A DNA stretch of 64,000 bases from Bacteroidota bacterium (GCA_023429135.1 JAEYWD010000024.1:124001-188000), one strand, 5' to 3'; shown: positions 1-8,772, counted from the first letter of the stretch. The notes: generated by a model not told the origin, from the letters alone. Numbers and translations are program-made.

Positions 1-449
1 TATAAGAACAGCACAAACCCTGTCCCCAAAATAAAGAATAGTATGCTACGGATCCAGGCCGGGAACTGGTCCTTAAAAAACATCAGAATCATTGCCAGAG
101 AGTGTATTACCAGCAGAATCTGCAACCATAGGGTGGAGTTCTCAAAAACGGTCATTTCGCGGTTAAGTGAATAAGCGCTGATAAGACATAAGATAAGATG
201 AAGAAAACCATACTCGATACTTGCTTTTACATCATCGGCATAGAAGTATTTGATCTTTTTGAACCACAGCACAAAAAAGTATATCACGCTGATAATGTAA
301 TTAGCTAAAAAAACAGTTGATTCCATTTTTGAACTAGCTCCTGCTAAATCCAGTTCGGGTAAAAGAAAAAAGAATAAGGACAAAATAAGGAGTATCAGTC
401 CAAGACTGAACACGCCATCCCCTGCGATTTTGTTGATAATGGATTTCAT
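1..449 (-). CDS. Membrane protein, C-terminus cut by window edge
   Basis: Reading the minus strand from an ATG at 449 gives an uninterrupted frame of 149 codons that runs off the left edge. The protein begins MKSIINKIAGDGVFSLGL and shows about five hydrophobic segments separated by short charged stretches, so it is an integral membrane protein. I do not recognise the family; the missing part could hold a soluble domain. It lies 51 bases downstream of the winged-helix regulator gene on the same strand and is probably the last visible gene of that small operon. Confidence 0.6.
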   Translation of the reverse strand, partial: MKSIINKIAGDGVFSLGLILLILSLFFFLLPELDLAGASSKMESTVFLANYIISVIYFFVLWFKKIKYFYADDVKASIEYGFLHLILCLISAYSLNREMTVFENSTLWLQILLVIHSLAMILMFFKDQFPAWIRSILFFILGTGFVLFL

Positions 450-500
450 GTTAATTAATTTAAAAGTTCTTTGTAATTCAAAGTTTAAATATAAAAAAAT

Positions 501-800
501 TTATTTATGCGTTTTTATTAGTGCTTCCAGTGCGTTTAAATGTTGAGTAAAGGCTTTGCGGCCTTCTTCGGTGGCAAAATAGGTGGTGTTGGGCTTCTTC
601 CCGATAAATTGTTTTGTAACCTCGACATACTTTTGTTTTTCGAGGGCGGCAATATGGCTGGCCAGGTTACCATCTGTAAGTTCGAGCATTTCCTTCAGTT
701 CCGAAAACTCTATCTTTTCATTCACCATCAGCACCGACATTATTCCCAGCCGTATGCGGCTTTCGAATGCCTTATTCAGTTTGGAAATATCACTGTTCAT
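501..800 (-). CDS. Winged-helix transcriptional regulator (PF13601-like)
   Basis: A 99-residue protein that is one winged helix-turn-helix domain. It opens with a helix (LNKAFESRIRLGIMSVL) typical of ArsR/MarR-like regulators, continues with the recognition helix region LTDGNLASHIAALEKQ, and ends with a wing containing KPNTTYFATEEGRKAF. This layout matches the single-domain winged-helix family PF13601. No metal-binding cysteines are present. Its ATG overlaps the stop of the upstream membrane protein gene by four bases (ATGA), so the two are translationally coupled. In this family the regulator commonly controls the neighbouring membrane protein; here that is inference. Confidence 0.85.
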   Translation of the reverse strand: MNSDISKLNKAFESRIRLGIMSVLMVNEKIEFSELKEMLELTDGNLASHIAALEKQKYVEVTKQFIGKKPNTTYFATEEGRKAFTQHLNALEALIKTHK

Positions 801-1432
801 CGCTCGTACTTAATATACAGAATAATGCCATAAACAATATGCAACACGCCGAAACCGAAGGCCCAGAACAATAAACCGTAACCAAGCCAGATGGAGGAAA
901 GCAAACCAAGCATTATTTCAAGGAGACCCAAAATGCGGATGTCGCTATAAGTATATTTACTTGTGTTAAAAAGTGCCAATCCATAAAAGAGTAACGTTGC
1001 CGGTGCAATCAGGCCAATAAACCCGTGATATAGCATTACAAGGCAGAAAAACCCGCCTGACGCCAATGGCACCATCATGTTTACGGTTACCCGCTTTGCC
1101 ATATTGTCCCAAACTTTAAGGCCCTTTTTACGAGCTTTGCGAACCGACAGAAAAACAGCAACCGTTAACGATGCAAACAGAACGAGCAAGGCATCTGTAA
1201 AAAAAAAAGTATAAAAATCCATCTCCGAATTACGAACTCCCGAATGCAGATAATTATATTCCGAAGGTTCGAAGAGTTTCAGCTTCAGATAATAATATGC
1301 CGCGCCAGCCCCAATTAATGCGAAAACACCGGCAAACACGCCTGCCAGTCCGTTTAAAGAAATAAACCGTGTGGACCGCTCCATCATGGAACGAATCTCG
1401 GTGAGGGTTTCAAGAGGTGAATTAGTATTCAT
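797..1432 (-). CDS. Multi-pass membrane protein, unknown function
   Basis: 211 residues from the ATG at 1432. An in-frame ATG 48 bases upstream would lie ahead of the clear promoter at 1451-1481, so it cannot be the start. After about 30 cytoplasmic residues (MNTNSPLETLTEIRSMMERS) there are about six hydrophobic segments. The pattern is that of small Bacteroidota membrane proteins encoded next to a winged-helix regulator. I can name no enzymatic motif. It is first in an operon with the regulator gene, which it overlaps by four bases. Confidence 0.75.
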   Translation of the reverse strand: MNTNSPLETLTEIRSMMERSTRFISLNGLAGVFAGVFALIGAGAAYYYLKLKLFEPSEYNYLHSGVRNSEMDFYTFFFTDALLVLFASLTVAVFLSVRKARKKGLKVWDNMAKRVTVNMMVPLASGGFFCLVMLYHGFIGLIAPATLLFYGLALFNTSKYTYSDIRILGLLEIMLGLLSSIWLGYGLLFWAFGFGVLHIVYGIILYIKYER

Positions 1433-1450
1433 AAAAAGTACTTTGATGCG

Positions 1451-1481
1451 CAAAGTTACAAATGCAATTTGAAAATGCAAA
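1451..1481 (-). promoter_or_regulatory. Bacteroidota-type promoter
   Basis: On the minus strand TTTG (1481-1478), exactly 19 bases, then TAACTTTG (1458-1451). This is a perfect match to the Bacteroides primary-sigma consensus TTTG-N19-TAnnTTTG. It lies 19 bases before the ATG at 1432 and fixes that start. Confidence 0.85.
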
Positions 1482-1620
1482 TTTTTTGAGAAGAAATTTA
1501 ATCAGTATAATGACTGAATTAAACTTCTCTTCCTAAACTTAGGCGACGTCGGTCTCCCAAAAGGCAATCTCAAGCTCCGGTCGCGATCCATGGAAGATTT
1601 ACGAATAAAAGAGATGCGTT

Positions 1621-1664
1621 CTTTCTCCCCTCTCCAAGTGGAGAGGGGCTGGGGGGAGAGGCCT
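1621..1664. repeat. GC-rich palindromic intergenic element
   Basis: Within the 355-base gap between the divergent genes at 1432 and 1788 is a perfect 9-bp stem, CCCCTCTCC (1627-1635) and GGAGAGGGG (1640-1648), followed by a G-rich tail GGGGGGAGAGGCC. Similar hairpins plus G-rich tails occur near 61251-61283 and 38732-38758, so this is a dispersed element. The rest of the gap (1482-1620) shows nothing I can support. Confidence 0.6.
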
Positions 1665-1700
1665 TAAACTTTTTCTTAAAACCTTATACTCGATACTTTT

Positions 1701-1731
1701 TTAGCTTTCATCCTGAATAATCTTATCTTTG
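1701..1731 (+). promoter_or_regulatory. Promoter of lysS
   Basis: TATCTTTG at 1724-1731 fits TAnnTTTG. TTAG sits 19 bases upstream (1701-1704), three of four matches to TTTG. The lysS ATG is 56 bases downstream of the -7 box. Confidence 0.65.
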
Positions 1732-1787
1732 CAAAAATTTTTTAAAAAACTGATTTTAATAATAGGAATTTTCATCAATAGGAATAT

Positions 1788-3512
1788 ATGAACCCGAATG
1801 AACTTAGTGAACAGGAGTTAATACGCAGGAATTCGCTCGAAGAGTTGCGCAAAATTGGAATTGAGCCTTATCCGCATGAAGGATGGCAGGTAAATGCCAC
1901 AACAACCGAGATTCTTGCCAATTTCAAACCTGAACTAAATAATTACCAGGAAGTTTCGGTTGCCGGACGCATTATGAGCCGTCGCATTATGGGCAGCGCC
2001 TCTTTTGCCGAAATTCAGGATCAGAACGGACGTATCCAGATTTATGTTAAACGCGACGATATTTGCCCGGGCGAAAATAAAGATCTCTATAATACGGTTT
2101 TCAAGAAACTGCTCGATATTGGCGACTTTATCGGAATCAAAGGCTTTGTTTTCGTTACCCAGATGGGAGAAACTTCCATCCACGTTCAGGAACTGAAAGT
2201 TCTGAGTAAATCAGTCAGGGTTCTGCCTATTGTGAAGGAAAAGGATGGTAAGTTATTCGATGCTTTTACCGATCCGGAACAGCGTTATCGTCAGCGTTAT
2301 GTCGATTTGGTTGTTAACCCGCAGATAAAGGATGTTTTTATAAAACGTACCAAAATCATCAACACACTGCGCGATTTTTATAATTCCAAAGGATATCTCG
2401 AAGTAGAAACTCCAATTCTGCAGCCAATTCCAGGAGGTGCAACCGCCCGTCCGTTTACCACACATCATAATGCATTGGATATTCCTCTTTACATGCGTAT
2501 TGCAAACGAGTTATATCTGAAACGCCTCATTGTTGGCGGTTTCGATGGTGTATACGAATTTGCCAAGGATTTTCGTAACGAAGGTATGGACCGCACTCAT
2601 AATCCCGAGTTCACCGTTATGGAAATTTACGTGGCTTACAAGGATTATAACTGGATGATGGATTTTACCGAAGAAATGCTTGAGCGTGTTGCCATCGCGC
2701 TTCATGGAACCACCCAGGTTCAGTTGGGCGATAAGGTGATCGACTTCAAACGTCCTTTCAAACGGATAACCATGATCGATTCTATTAAGGAACATACCGG
2801 TATCGACATCAACGGAATGGACGAAGACCAGTTGCGCGATGTTTGTAAAAAACTCAATATAGAAGTTACCCCGTCCATGGGTAAAGGAAAACTGATAGAT
2901 GAAATTTTTGGCGAAAAGTGCGAGGCAAGCTACGTTCAGCCTACTTTCATTATGGATTATCCGGTTGAGATGTCGCCGCTCTGCAAAAAGCACCGCAGCA
3001 ACCCCGAACTTACCGAACGTTTCGAGCTGATGGTGAACGGAAAAGAGCTTTGTAATGCTTATACCGAGCTTAACGATCCTATCGATCAGTACGAGCGCTT
3101 CCGGGATCAGCTTGCCCTTTCAGAAAAAGGCGACGACGAAGCTATGTTTATCGACCTCGACTTTGTTCGCGCCCTTGAATACGGTATGCCACCAACCTCG
3201 GGAATGGGAATGGGTATCGATCGTTTAACCATGGTTATGACCAATCAGCCGAGCATCCAGGATGTACTTTTTTTTCCTCAGATGCGCCCTGAGAAAAAAG
3301 TTAAAAAAGAAGACGATACCACAGCATTTCAGGAAATGGGTATTCCTCAGGACTGGATAACTGTGCTTCAGAAAATGGGGTTAACAGCCAGTCTTATAAA
3401 GGAAATGAGTCCGGGTAAATTGCATAACGATTTGTGCGGCTTCAATAAAAAAAATAAATTAGGTTTTGCAAATCCCTCACAGGATGAGGTGAAAGGATGG
3501 CTGAGCAAATAA
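1788..3512 (+). CDS. lysS: Lysyl-tRNA synthetase, class II
   Basis: 574 residues. Charges tRNA-Lys with lysine in the cytoplasm. An N-terminal OB-fold anticodon-binding domain (about 50-160) contains VAGRIMSRRIMGSASFAEIQD. The class II catalytic core has motif 2 in the stretch FRNEGMDRTHNPEFTVMEIY and motif 3 in GMGMGIDRLTMVMT, plus the LysRS signature GGATARPFTTHHNAL. The usual bacterial LysRS ends soon after motif 3; here about 70 further residues follow (from roughly 505), rich in charged and helical residues. Such a tail is common in Bacteroidota LysRS. First gene of a plus-strand housekeeping run. Confidence 0.97.
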   Translation: MNPNELSEQELIRRNSLEELRKIGIEPYPHEGWQVNATTTEILANFKPELNNYQEVSVAGRIMSRRIMGSASFAEIQDQNGRIQIYVKRDDICPGENKDLYNTVFKKLLDIGDFIGIKGFVFVTQMGETSIHVQELKVLSKSVRVLPIVKEKDGKLFDAFTDPEQRYRQRYVDLVVNPQIKDVFIKRTKIINTLRDFYNSKGYLEVETPILQPIPGGATARPFTTHHNALDIPLYMRIANELYLKRLIVGGFDGVYEFAKDFRNEGMDRTHNPEFTVMEIYVAYKDYNWMMDFTEEMLERVAIALHGTTQVQLGDKVIDFKRPFKRITMIDSIKEHTGIDINGMDEDQLRDVCKKLNIEVTPSMGKGKLIDEIFGEKCEASYVQPTFIMDYPVEMSPLCKKHRSNPELTERFELMVNGKELCNAYTELNDPIDQYERFRDQLALSEKGDDEAMFIDLDFVRALEYGMPPTSGMGMGIDRLTMVMTNQPSIQDVLFFPQMRPEKKVKKEDDTTAFQEMGIPQDWITVLQKMGLTASLIKEMSPGKLHNDLCGFNKKNKLGFANPSQDEVKGWLSK

Positions 3513-3557
3513 TTTTGTTCGCTATCGGTTATTTTGTAATTTGGACAAAACGAAAGG

Positions 3558-4559
3558 ATGAAGGAAGATTTGAAATTTGCTGTTATTGGAGGAGGAAGCT
3601 GGGCAACTGCATTGGCTCATATCGTTTTGCAAAACAGAAATCATATAAACTGGTATGTTTACGAAACTGAGATTATCGACCATCTCAAGCTTCACAAAAA
3701 CAATCCGCTCTATTTAAGCTCGCTGGAATTTAATCCCGGGCAGATAACTTTTTATAACGATATCAAACAGGTAGTTAAGGATTCGGATATTATTCTGATG
3801 GTTGTCCCATCGGCCTATATTAAAGGCACAATGGGAACGGACGATATCGATTTCAGTGGTAAAACGTTTATAAGTGCCGTTAAAGGCATTATCCCCGAAG
3901 ATAACTTGACTGTTACCCAATATTTCGCTAAACGATATAACATTCCCGACGACAGACTGGTAGTAATTTCAGGCCCCAGTCATGCTGAAGAAGTTGCCAT
4001 GCAGCGTCTTACCTATCTCACTGTTGGCTCATCGAATAGTGAACTTGCTGAGGATATTGCCGAGAATATCAAATGTAGCTTTGTTAAAACTATAATTTCG
4101 AGCGATGTTACTGGTATTGAATACGTTGCTGTATTGAAAAATATCTATGCTCTGGCAACAGGAATAGCACATGGACTAGGTTATGGCGATAATTTCATTG
4201 CTGTCCTGGTTTCGAATGCTGTACGCGAAATGAAACGCTTCCTGAACAATGCCTACAAAGGTACAACCAAACGGAAGATCCACCACAGCGTTTATCTTGG
4301 CGACCTGCTGGTAACTGCCTATTCTCAGTTCAGCCGTAACCGGACTTTCGGAACAATGATCGGGAAAGGCTATTCGGTTAAATCTACAATGCTCGAAATG
4401 AATATGGTAGCCGAAGGATATTATGCTGTGGCCTGTCTCAGGGAAATTAACAAGGAGCACAATGTAAACATGCCCATTGCCGACGCTGTTTACAATATTT
4501 TGTATGAAAGATTTTCACCTTCTATTGAAATGCGTATCTTAACCGAAAAACTTCAATAA
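3558..4559 (+). CDS. gpsA: Glycerol-3-phosphate dehydrogenase, NAD(P)+
   Basis: 333 residues. Reduces dihydroxyacetone phosphate to sn-glycerol 3-phosphate, the backbone for membrane phospholipids. The N-terminal Rossmann fold starts at once with the dinucleotide loop GGGSWATALAHI; SGPSHAEEVA and the catalytic helix region LKNIYALATGIAHGLGYGDN are the family's substrate-site motifs. Length is typical. It follows lysS by 45 bases on the same strand. Confidence 0.95.
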   Translation: MKEDLKFAVIGGGSWATALAHIVLQNRNHINWYVYETEIIDHLKLHKNNPLYLSSLEFNPGQITFYNDIKQVVKDSDIILMVVPSAYIKGTMGTDDIDFSGKTFISAVKGIIPEDNLTVTQYFAKRYNIPDDRLVVISGPSHAEEVAMQRLTYLTVGSSNSELAEDIAENIKCSFVKTIISSDVTGIEYVAVLKNIYALATGIAHGLGYGDNFIAVLVSNAVREMKRFLNNAYKGTTKRKIHHSVYLGDLLVTAYSQFSRNRTFGTMIGKGYSVKSTMLEMNMVAEGYYAVACLREINKEHNVNMPIADAVYNILYERFSPSIEMRILTEKLQ

Positions 4560-4611
4560 AGGGGAACCGTTTATTATAAAAGCTTATTATTCAACTTAAA
4601 AAATTTACGCC

Positions 4612-5190
4612 ATGCTCAACATTGTATTATTTGGCCCTCCGGGTTCTGGAAAAGGTACTCAAAGTACAACCCTGATCGAGAAATATAACCTGGTTCATCT
4701 TTCTACAGGAGACATTTTACGTGGAGAAATTGCTGCTCAAACTCCGCTTGGACTTGAAGCCAAGAAGAAAATGGATAAAGGCGAGCTGGTTCCCAACGAA
4801 GTTGTAATTGGCATGATTGGCAATAAACTTTCGGCAAATCCCGGTGCCAACGGTTTTATTTTCGACGGATTTCCCCGTACAACCGCTCAGGCCGAGGCAC
4901 TTGACAAACTTCTTACCGAAAAGGGAACTTCTATCACAGTAATGCTGGCTTTGGAAGTTGAAAAAGAAGAACTTGTAAAACGTTTGCTGAACCGCGGAAA
5001 AGATTCGGGTCGTGCTGATGACCAGGATATAAATGTAATCGAAAACCGCATTGCCGTTTACAACAAGGAAACAGCCGTTGTGGCCGATTATTATAAAAAA
5101 CAGGGTAAATTCACCCCAATCCATGGCATGGGTGCTGTTTCGGAAATTTTCGACCGCTTAAGCGCTGCTATTGATAAAGCTAAGAAGTAA
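4612..5190 (+). CDS. adk: Adenylate kinase
   Basis: 192 residues. Interconverts ATP+AMP and 2 ADP. P-loop GPPGSGKGTQS at residues 7-17, AMP-binding stretch STGDILR, and the DGFPRT motif near residue 85. The LID is short and lacks zinc cysteines (RGKDSGRADD), so this is the short adenylate kinase form. It precedes obgE by 8 bases, an arrangement frequent in Bacteroidota, and is surely co-transcribed with it. Confidence 0.97.
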   Translation: MLNIVLFGPPGSGKGTQSTTLIEKYNLVHLSTGDILRGEIAAQTPLGLEAKKKMDKGELVPNEVVIGMIGNKLSANPGANGFIFDGFPRTTAQAEALDKLLTEKGTSITVMLALEVEKEELVKRLLNRGKDSGRADDQDINVIENRIAVYNKETAVVADYYKKQGKFTPIHGMGAVSEIFDRLSAAIDKAKK

Positions 5191-5198
5191 CACAGCGA

Positions 5199-6188
5199 AT
5201 GTCGGATACTAATTTTGTAGATTATATAAAGGTTTTTGTGCGCTCCGGAAACGGAGGGCCTGGTTCTGTGCATTTCCGCCGTGAGAAGTTCGTTCCGAAA
5301 GGAGGACCTGACGGTGGAAATGGCGGAAATGGCGGACACGTGATTGTGCGTGGAAACTCTCAGATCTGGACACTTATTCATTTGAAATACCAGCGCCATA
5401 TTTTTGCCGAAAATGGTGGTAATGGCATGGGCGCTAACTGCACCGGTGCCGACGGTAAAAACGCCATCATTGAAGTACCACTTGGAACGGTTGCCAAGGA
5501 CGGCGAGACCGGCGAAGTGCTTTTTGAGATCACCCAGGATGGCGAAGAAAAATTGCTGGCCAAGGGTGGTCGTGGCGGCCTGGGAAACACCTATTTTAAA
5601 ACCGCCACAAATCAAACACCCCGTTTTGCACAGCCTGGCGAGCCTTGCGAAGAGGGCTGGCGCATTCTTGAATTAAAAATCCTTGCCGATGTTGGATTGG
5701 TTGGATTTCCCAATGCCGGAAAATCAACGCTGTTATCGGTAGTTTCGGCAGCAAAACCTAAGATTGCCGATTATGCATTTACAACCCTGGTGCCTAATAT
5801 TGGCATTGTACCTTATCGCGATAGCAAATCCTTTGTAATGGCCGATATTCCGGGAATTATCGAAGGAGCCCACGAAGGGAAAGGACTGGGATTACGTTTC
5901 TTAAGGCATATCGAACGAAACTCCATGCTTCTGTTCCTTATTCCTGCCGACAGCGCCGATATTACCAAAGAATACCAGGTGTTGCTGAATGAACTTGAAC
6001 AGTTCAACCCGGAATTGTTGGATAAGAAAAGAATTCTGGTGATAAGTAAATGCGACCTGATAGATAAGGAACTTGAGGATGAAATGCGGAAAAATATCCC
6101 ACCGCTGCCTTGTGTTTTTATATCAGCCATTGCCAATAAAGGAATTACCGAACTTAAAGATCTCATCTGGAAAGAACTCAATAGTTAA
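5199..6188 (+). CDS. obgE: Obg-family GTPase (ribosome maturation)
   Basis: 329 residues. Essential GTPase acting in late 50S assembly. The glycine-rich N-terminal Obg fold (about 1-160) holds repeated GGDGGNGG-like runs. The G domain follows: G1 GFPNAGKSTL, G3 DIPGIIEGAHEGKGLG, G4 SKCD, then a G5-like SAIAN. It ends soon after the G domain and lacks the Obg C-terminal extension of Gram-positives, as is normal for this phylum. Its stop overlaps the next ATG by one base. Confidence 0.96.
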   Translation: MSDTNFVDYIKVFVRSGNGGPGSVHFRREKFVPKGGPDGGNGGNGGHVIVRGNSQIWTLIHLKYQRHIFAENGGNGMGANCTGADGKNAIIEVPLGTVAKDGETGEVLFEITQDGEEKLLAKGGRGGLGNTYFKTATNQTPRFAQPGEPCEEGWRILELKILADVGLVGFPNAGKSTLLSVVSAAKPKIADYAFTTLVPNIGIVPYRDSKSFVMADIPGIIEGAHEGKGLGLRFLRHIERNSMLLFLIPADSADITKEYQVLLNELEQFNPELLDKKRILVISKCDLIDKELEDEMRKNIPPLPCVFISAIANKGITELKDLIWKELNS

Positions 6189-6754
6189 TGGATTCACTCG
6201 TACAGGCTGATCAGTCATTTTTTCTCTATCTCAACAGCTTCCATTCTTCGTTTTGGGATCCAATAATGGTATTTATAAGCGGAAAGATTTCCTGGGTGCC
6301 CTTTTACCTGGTATTAATCTGGTTTTTGATTAAAGAGCGGAAAAAGAAAATCTGGGTGTCTCTGCTGGTTATAGCCTTAATGGTTGCAGCTACTGATCAG
6401 TTTTCTGTTTTTATTAAAGATTCGGTTCAGCGATTGCGGCCCTGTCACGAAGAATCCTTAAAGTCGTTGGTGAATGTTTTAAAAGGCTGCGGCGGGCGGT
6501 ACGGATTTGTTTCGTCGCATGCTGCCAATTCGTTTGGTGTAGCTATGTTTTTCGCTTTGTTTTTCAGAAAACACCGGTGGGCAGGAATTTTGCTAATGAT
6601 GTGGGCATTGCTGGTATCTTATAGCCGAATTTACCTGGGCGTTCATTATCCTGGCGATATCCTGGGCGGAGCTGTGCTGGGAGTAATTTTAGGATTGCTC
6701 TTTTATGCGTTGGATAAATGGCTATTGCTGAAAATCTATCATAGGAATCCTTAG
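6188..6754 (+). CDS. PAP2-family phosphatase, membrane
   Basis: 188 residues with about five membrane helices. The three phosphatase signature blocks are visible: KDSVQRLRP (block 1), SSHAANS (block 2, the PSGH-like segment) and SRIYLGVHYPGD (block 3, with the catalytic His and its Asp). The family dephosphorylates lipid phosphates such as undecaprenyl pyrophosphate or phosphatidylglycerophosphate; which one cannot be told here. Coupled by a one-base overlap to obgE. Its TAG stop (6752-6754) is directly followed by an inverted octamer-repeat element. Confidence 0.88.
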   Translation: MDSLVQADQSFFLYLNSFHSSFWDPIMVFISGKISWVPFYLVLIWFLIKERKKKIWVSLLVIALMVAATDQFSVFIKDSVQRLRPCHEESLKSLVNVLKGCGGRYGFVSSHAANSFGVAMFFALFFRKHRWAGILLMMWALLVSYSRIYLGVHYPGDILGGAVLGVILGLLFYALDKWLLLKIYHRNP

Positions 6755-6829
6755 AGTTCAACACAAAGCCACAAAGACACAAAGCTTTTATTTGAAATTT
6801 CTTCGTGTCTTTCTGTCTTCGTGTTCTAA
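6755..6829. repeat. Inverted octamer-repeat element (site 1 of 9)
   Basis: Between the convergent PAP2 and fabF genes. Left arm: units of the type AGACACAA with AG at 6767, 6775 and 6783 (period 8). Right arm is the reverse complement type, with CT at 6801, 6809 and 6817. The arms are symmetric about position 6792.5. The left arm starts next to the PAP2 TAG stop. It could act as a transcript-end hairpin for both genes. Confidence 0.75.
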
Positions 6830-6833
6830 AAAA

Positions 6834-8081
6834 TCAACTCCTATACTTTTTAAACAGCGACACCACTATGTGTCCGCCAAAACCAAAAGTGTTGTTAATG
6901 GCTACATTCACTTCTTTTTTCACACTCTTGTTAGGCGTGAGATTTAGTGCTGGATTGATCACCGGGTCTATTTCTTCGATATTAATAGTTGGAGGTATGA
7001 TGCCATTATAAATCGACAACACGGTTGCAATTCCTTCCACAGCACCGGCGGCTCCCAAAAGGTGCCCAGTCATGGATTTGGTACCACTTACATGAAGTTT
7101 GTCGAGGCTCTTTTCAAAAACCTTACTGATGGCAATGCATTCGCTCGGATCACCAATAGGTGTTGAGGTTGCATGGGCATTTACATAATCCACATCTTCG
7201 GGTTTCAGTCCGGCTTCTTCAATGGCATCGCGCATGGCAGTCACGGCACCCTCGCCTTCGGGATGCGGAGCGGTAATGTGGAATGCATCCGAAGCACAGC
7301 CATAGCCTCCAATTTCGCAATAAATCTTAGCGCCACGCTTCAGGGCATGTTCCAGATCTTCGAGCATTAAAACTCCCGCACCTTCTCCCATTACAAATCC
7401 ATCGCGGTTTTTATCAAACGGTCGCGATGCTGTTTCTGGCGAGTCATTTCTTTCGGATAATGCTTTCAGGGAGTTAAAACCACCAATGGAAGTCTGTGTG
7501 ATAGGAGCTTCGGAACCTCCGGCGAGAATCACGTTTGCCTTGCCAATTCTTATCAGGTTAAAAGCTTCGGTGATGGCGTTGTTGGACGATGTACATGCTG
7601 ACACCGTTGAATAACTGATTCCCTTCAACCCATACTTGATCGAAATTTGTCCCGATGCAATGTTTGGAATCATTTTAATGATAAAGAAAGGGCTAAAACG
7701 TGGAATATTGCCATTTTTAAGGTACGAGGAATATTCTTCTTCAATGGTTTGGATGCCACCTACGCCTGTTGCCCATAGAACACCTATTTTATTTACATCG
7801 CAGGCTTTGAGATTGATTCCTGAATCTTTCATACAATCGTCCACTGCCGCGAAGGCATACTGTGTAAAAGGATCCATTTTGCGGGCTTCGGATCTTTCGA
7901 GATAATTCTGAGGATCGAAACCTTTCAGTTCGCAGGCAAATTTTGTTTTGAAGTTTGTGGTATCAAATTTTGTGATCGGGGCGGCACCGCTTTTCCCGGC
8001 TACCAAACTATCCCATAACTCCTTTACTGAATTTCCTATTGGCGTTATGGCGCCCATCCCCGTTACAACTACTCTTCTCAT
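6834..8081 (-). CDS. fabF: Beta-ketoacyl-ACP synthase II
   Basis: 415 residues. Condenses malonyl-ACP with acyl-ACP in fatty-acid elongation. Begins MRRVVVTGMGAITPIG, as FabF does. The catalytic Cys lies in VSACTSSNNA; the two His are in NAHATSTPIGD and GHLLGAAGA. No acpP or rnc is adjacent, so this may be a second FabF dedicated to another lipid; the gene 29 bases upstream encodes a TetR regulator instead. Motifs are intact. The short gap suggests co-transcription with the regulator from the promoter at 8697-8727. Confidence 0.93.
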   Translation of the reverse strand: MRRVVVTGMGAITPIGNSVKELWDSLVAGKSGAAPITKFDTTNFKTKFACELKGFDPQNYLERSEARKMDPFTQYAFAAVDDCMKDSGINLKACDVNKIGVLWATGVGGIQTIEEEYSSYLKNGNIPRFSPFFIIKMIPNIASGQISIKYGLKGISYSTVSACTSSNNAITEAFNLIRIGKANVILAGGSEAPITQTSIGGFNSLKALSERNDSPETASRPFDKNRDGFVMGEGAGVLMLEDLEHALKRGAKIYCEIGGYGCASDAFHITAPHPEGEGAVTAMRDAIEEAGLKPEDVDYVNAHATSTPIGDPSECIAISKVFEKSLDKLHVSGTKSMTGHLLGAAGAVEGIATVLSIYNGIIPPTINIEEIDPVINPALNLTPNKSVKKEVNVAINNTFGFGGHIVVSLFKKYRS

Positions 8082-8110
8082 TTTCTAACTTATTTATTGA
8101 TAAAAGCAAA

Positions 8111-8671
8111 TTAAGGTCTTAAATCTTCCAGAATTGCCTGGTAAATAATTTTAAAGTCTGTTTTATCCAGAATTCTTGCCAACTGTAATCCGGCCACCAG
8201 ACTGGATAGAATTAATAGAGCCCTGTCGCGGGCTTCTCCTTTAAAAGCGAAAATATTCTTTTCTCTGCCCGAGACAAGAATTGCGGTTAACCATGCAACT
8301 ATAGATTCTGTCATCTTTTTAAGCTCAACCCGGGTTGGTTCATTCAGCGATTCGACATTTGGTCCCAGCGAACCCACTATGCAAAGCTTCTCTTCCCTGT
8401 TGCTCTTAACGTAAATTTTCATAAAAATTTCGAGCTGGTGCAACTCCTCAAAGCCACGGTTCTGCATATTCTGAATCATCTCTTCGAAGCGCTGGATATT
8501 GGTTTTCACAATGCTTGTACCAAGGTTCTCCTTCGAAGGGAAATAGTAATGAACGGCGGCATTCTTTATGCCCAGTTCCGACGAAATATCCTGGTAACTG
8601 AAGGCATTGTACCCGCGGGTACGGATAAGGTCCTCGCCCAGTTCCATTATTTTTTCTCTTGTTACCGACAT
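8111..8671 (-). CDS. TetR/AcrR-family regulator
   Basis: 186 residues from the ATG at 8671. An upstream in-frame ATG at 8686 would lie about four bases after the predicted transcription start, so the internal one is preferred. The N-terminal TetR helix-turn-helix spans about residues 5-50: EKIMELGEDLIRTRGYNAFS, then YQDISSELGIKNAAVHYYF with the conserved Y-F-S/K-E (YYFPSKENL). The C-terminal ligand domain is unspecific. Position before fabF suggests control of lipid metabolism or autoregulation; the operator in its own promoter supports the latter. Confidence 0.9.
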   Translation of the reverse strand: MSVTREKIMELGEDLIRTRGYNAFSYQDISSELGIKNAAVHYYFPSKENLGTSIVKTNIQRFEEMIQNMQNRGFEELHQLEIFMKIYVKSNREEKLCIVGSLGPNVESLNEPTRVELKKMTESIVAWLTAILVSGREKNIFAFKGEARDRALLILSSLVAGLQLARILDKTDFKIIYQAILEDLRP

Positions 8672-8696
8672 AAATAATATTTTCAATAAGTTGCGA

Positions 8697-8727
8697 CAAA
8701 TATACTTACTAATAAGTAAAATTCAAA
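8697..8727 (-). promoter_or_regulatory. Promoter of the TetR-fabF unit
   Basis: Minus strand TTTG (8727-8724), exactly 19 bases, TATATTTG (8704-8697): a full consensus match. The predicted transcript starts near 8690, about 19 bases before the ATG at 8671. Confidence 0.85.
8703..8718. promoter_or_regulatory. Likely TetR operator inside the promoter
   Basis: TACTTACTAATAAGTA is a perfect inverted repeat (6-bp arms TACTTA/TAAGTA, 4-bp centre). It fills most of the spacer between the -33 and -7 boxes and overlaps the -7 box by two bases. Binding here would block RNA polymerase, so autorepression is the natural reading. Confidence 0.75.
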
Positions 8728-8755
8728 ATAAAATCTGTAGAAGTATAACGATAAA

Positions 8756-8772
8756 GCAACTTTAGTAGTTGC
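8756..8772. repeat. Short inverted repeat before the RDD gene
   Basis: GCAACT (8756-8761) and AGTTGC (8767-8772) with a 5-base centre. It lies between the TetR operator and the ATG at 8825. It could be a second operator or a 5' hairpin; nothing decides. Confidence 0.4.

Noticed and set aside
2511..2993. Long antisense frame inside lysS as a real gene
   Set aside because: It lies wholly within a well-supported gene, has no promoter and no recognisable protein features; many such shadows occur here.
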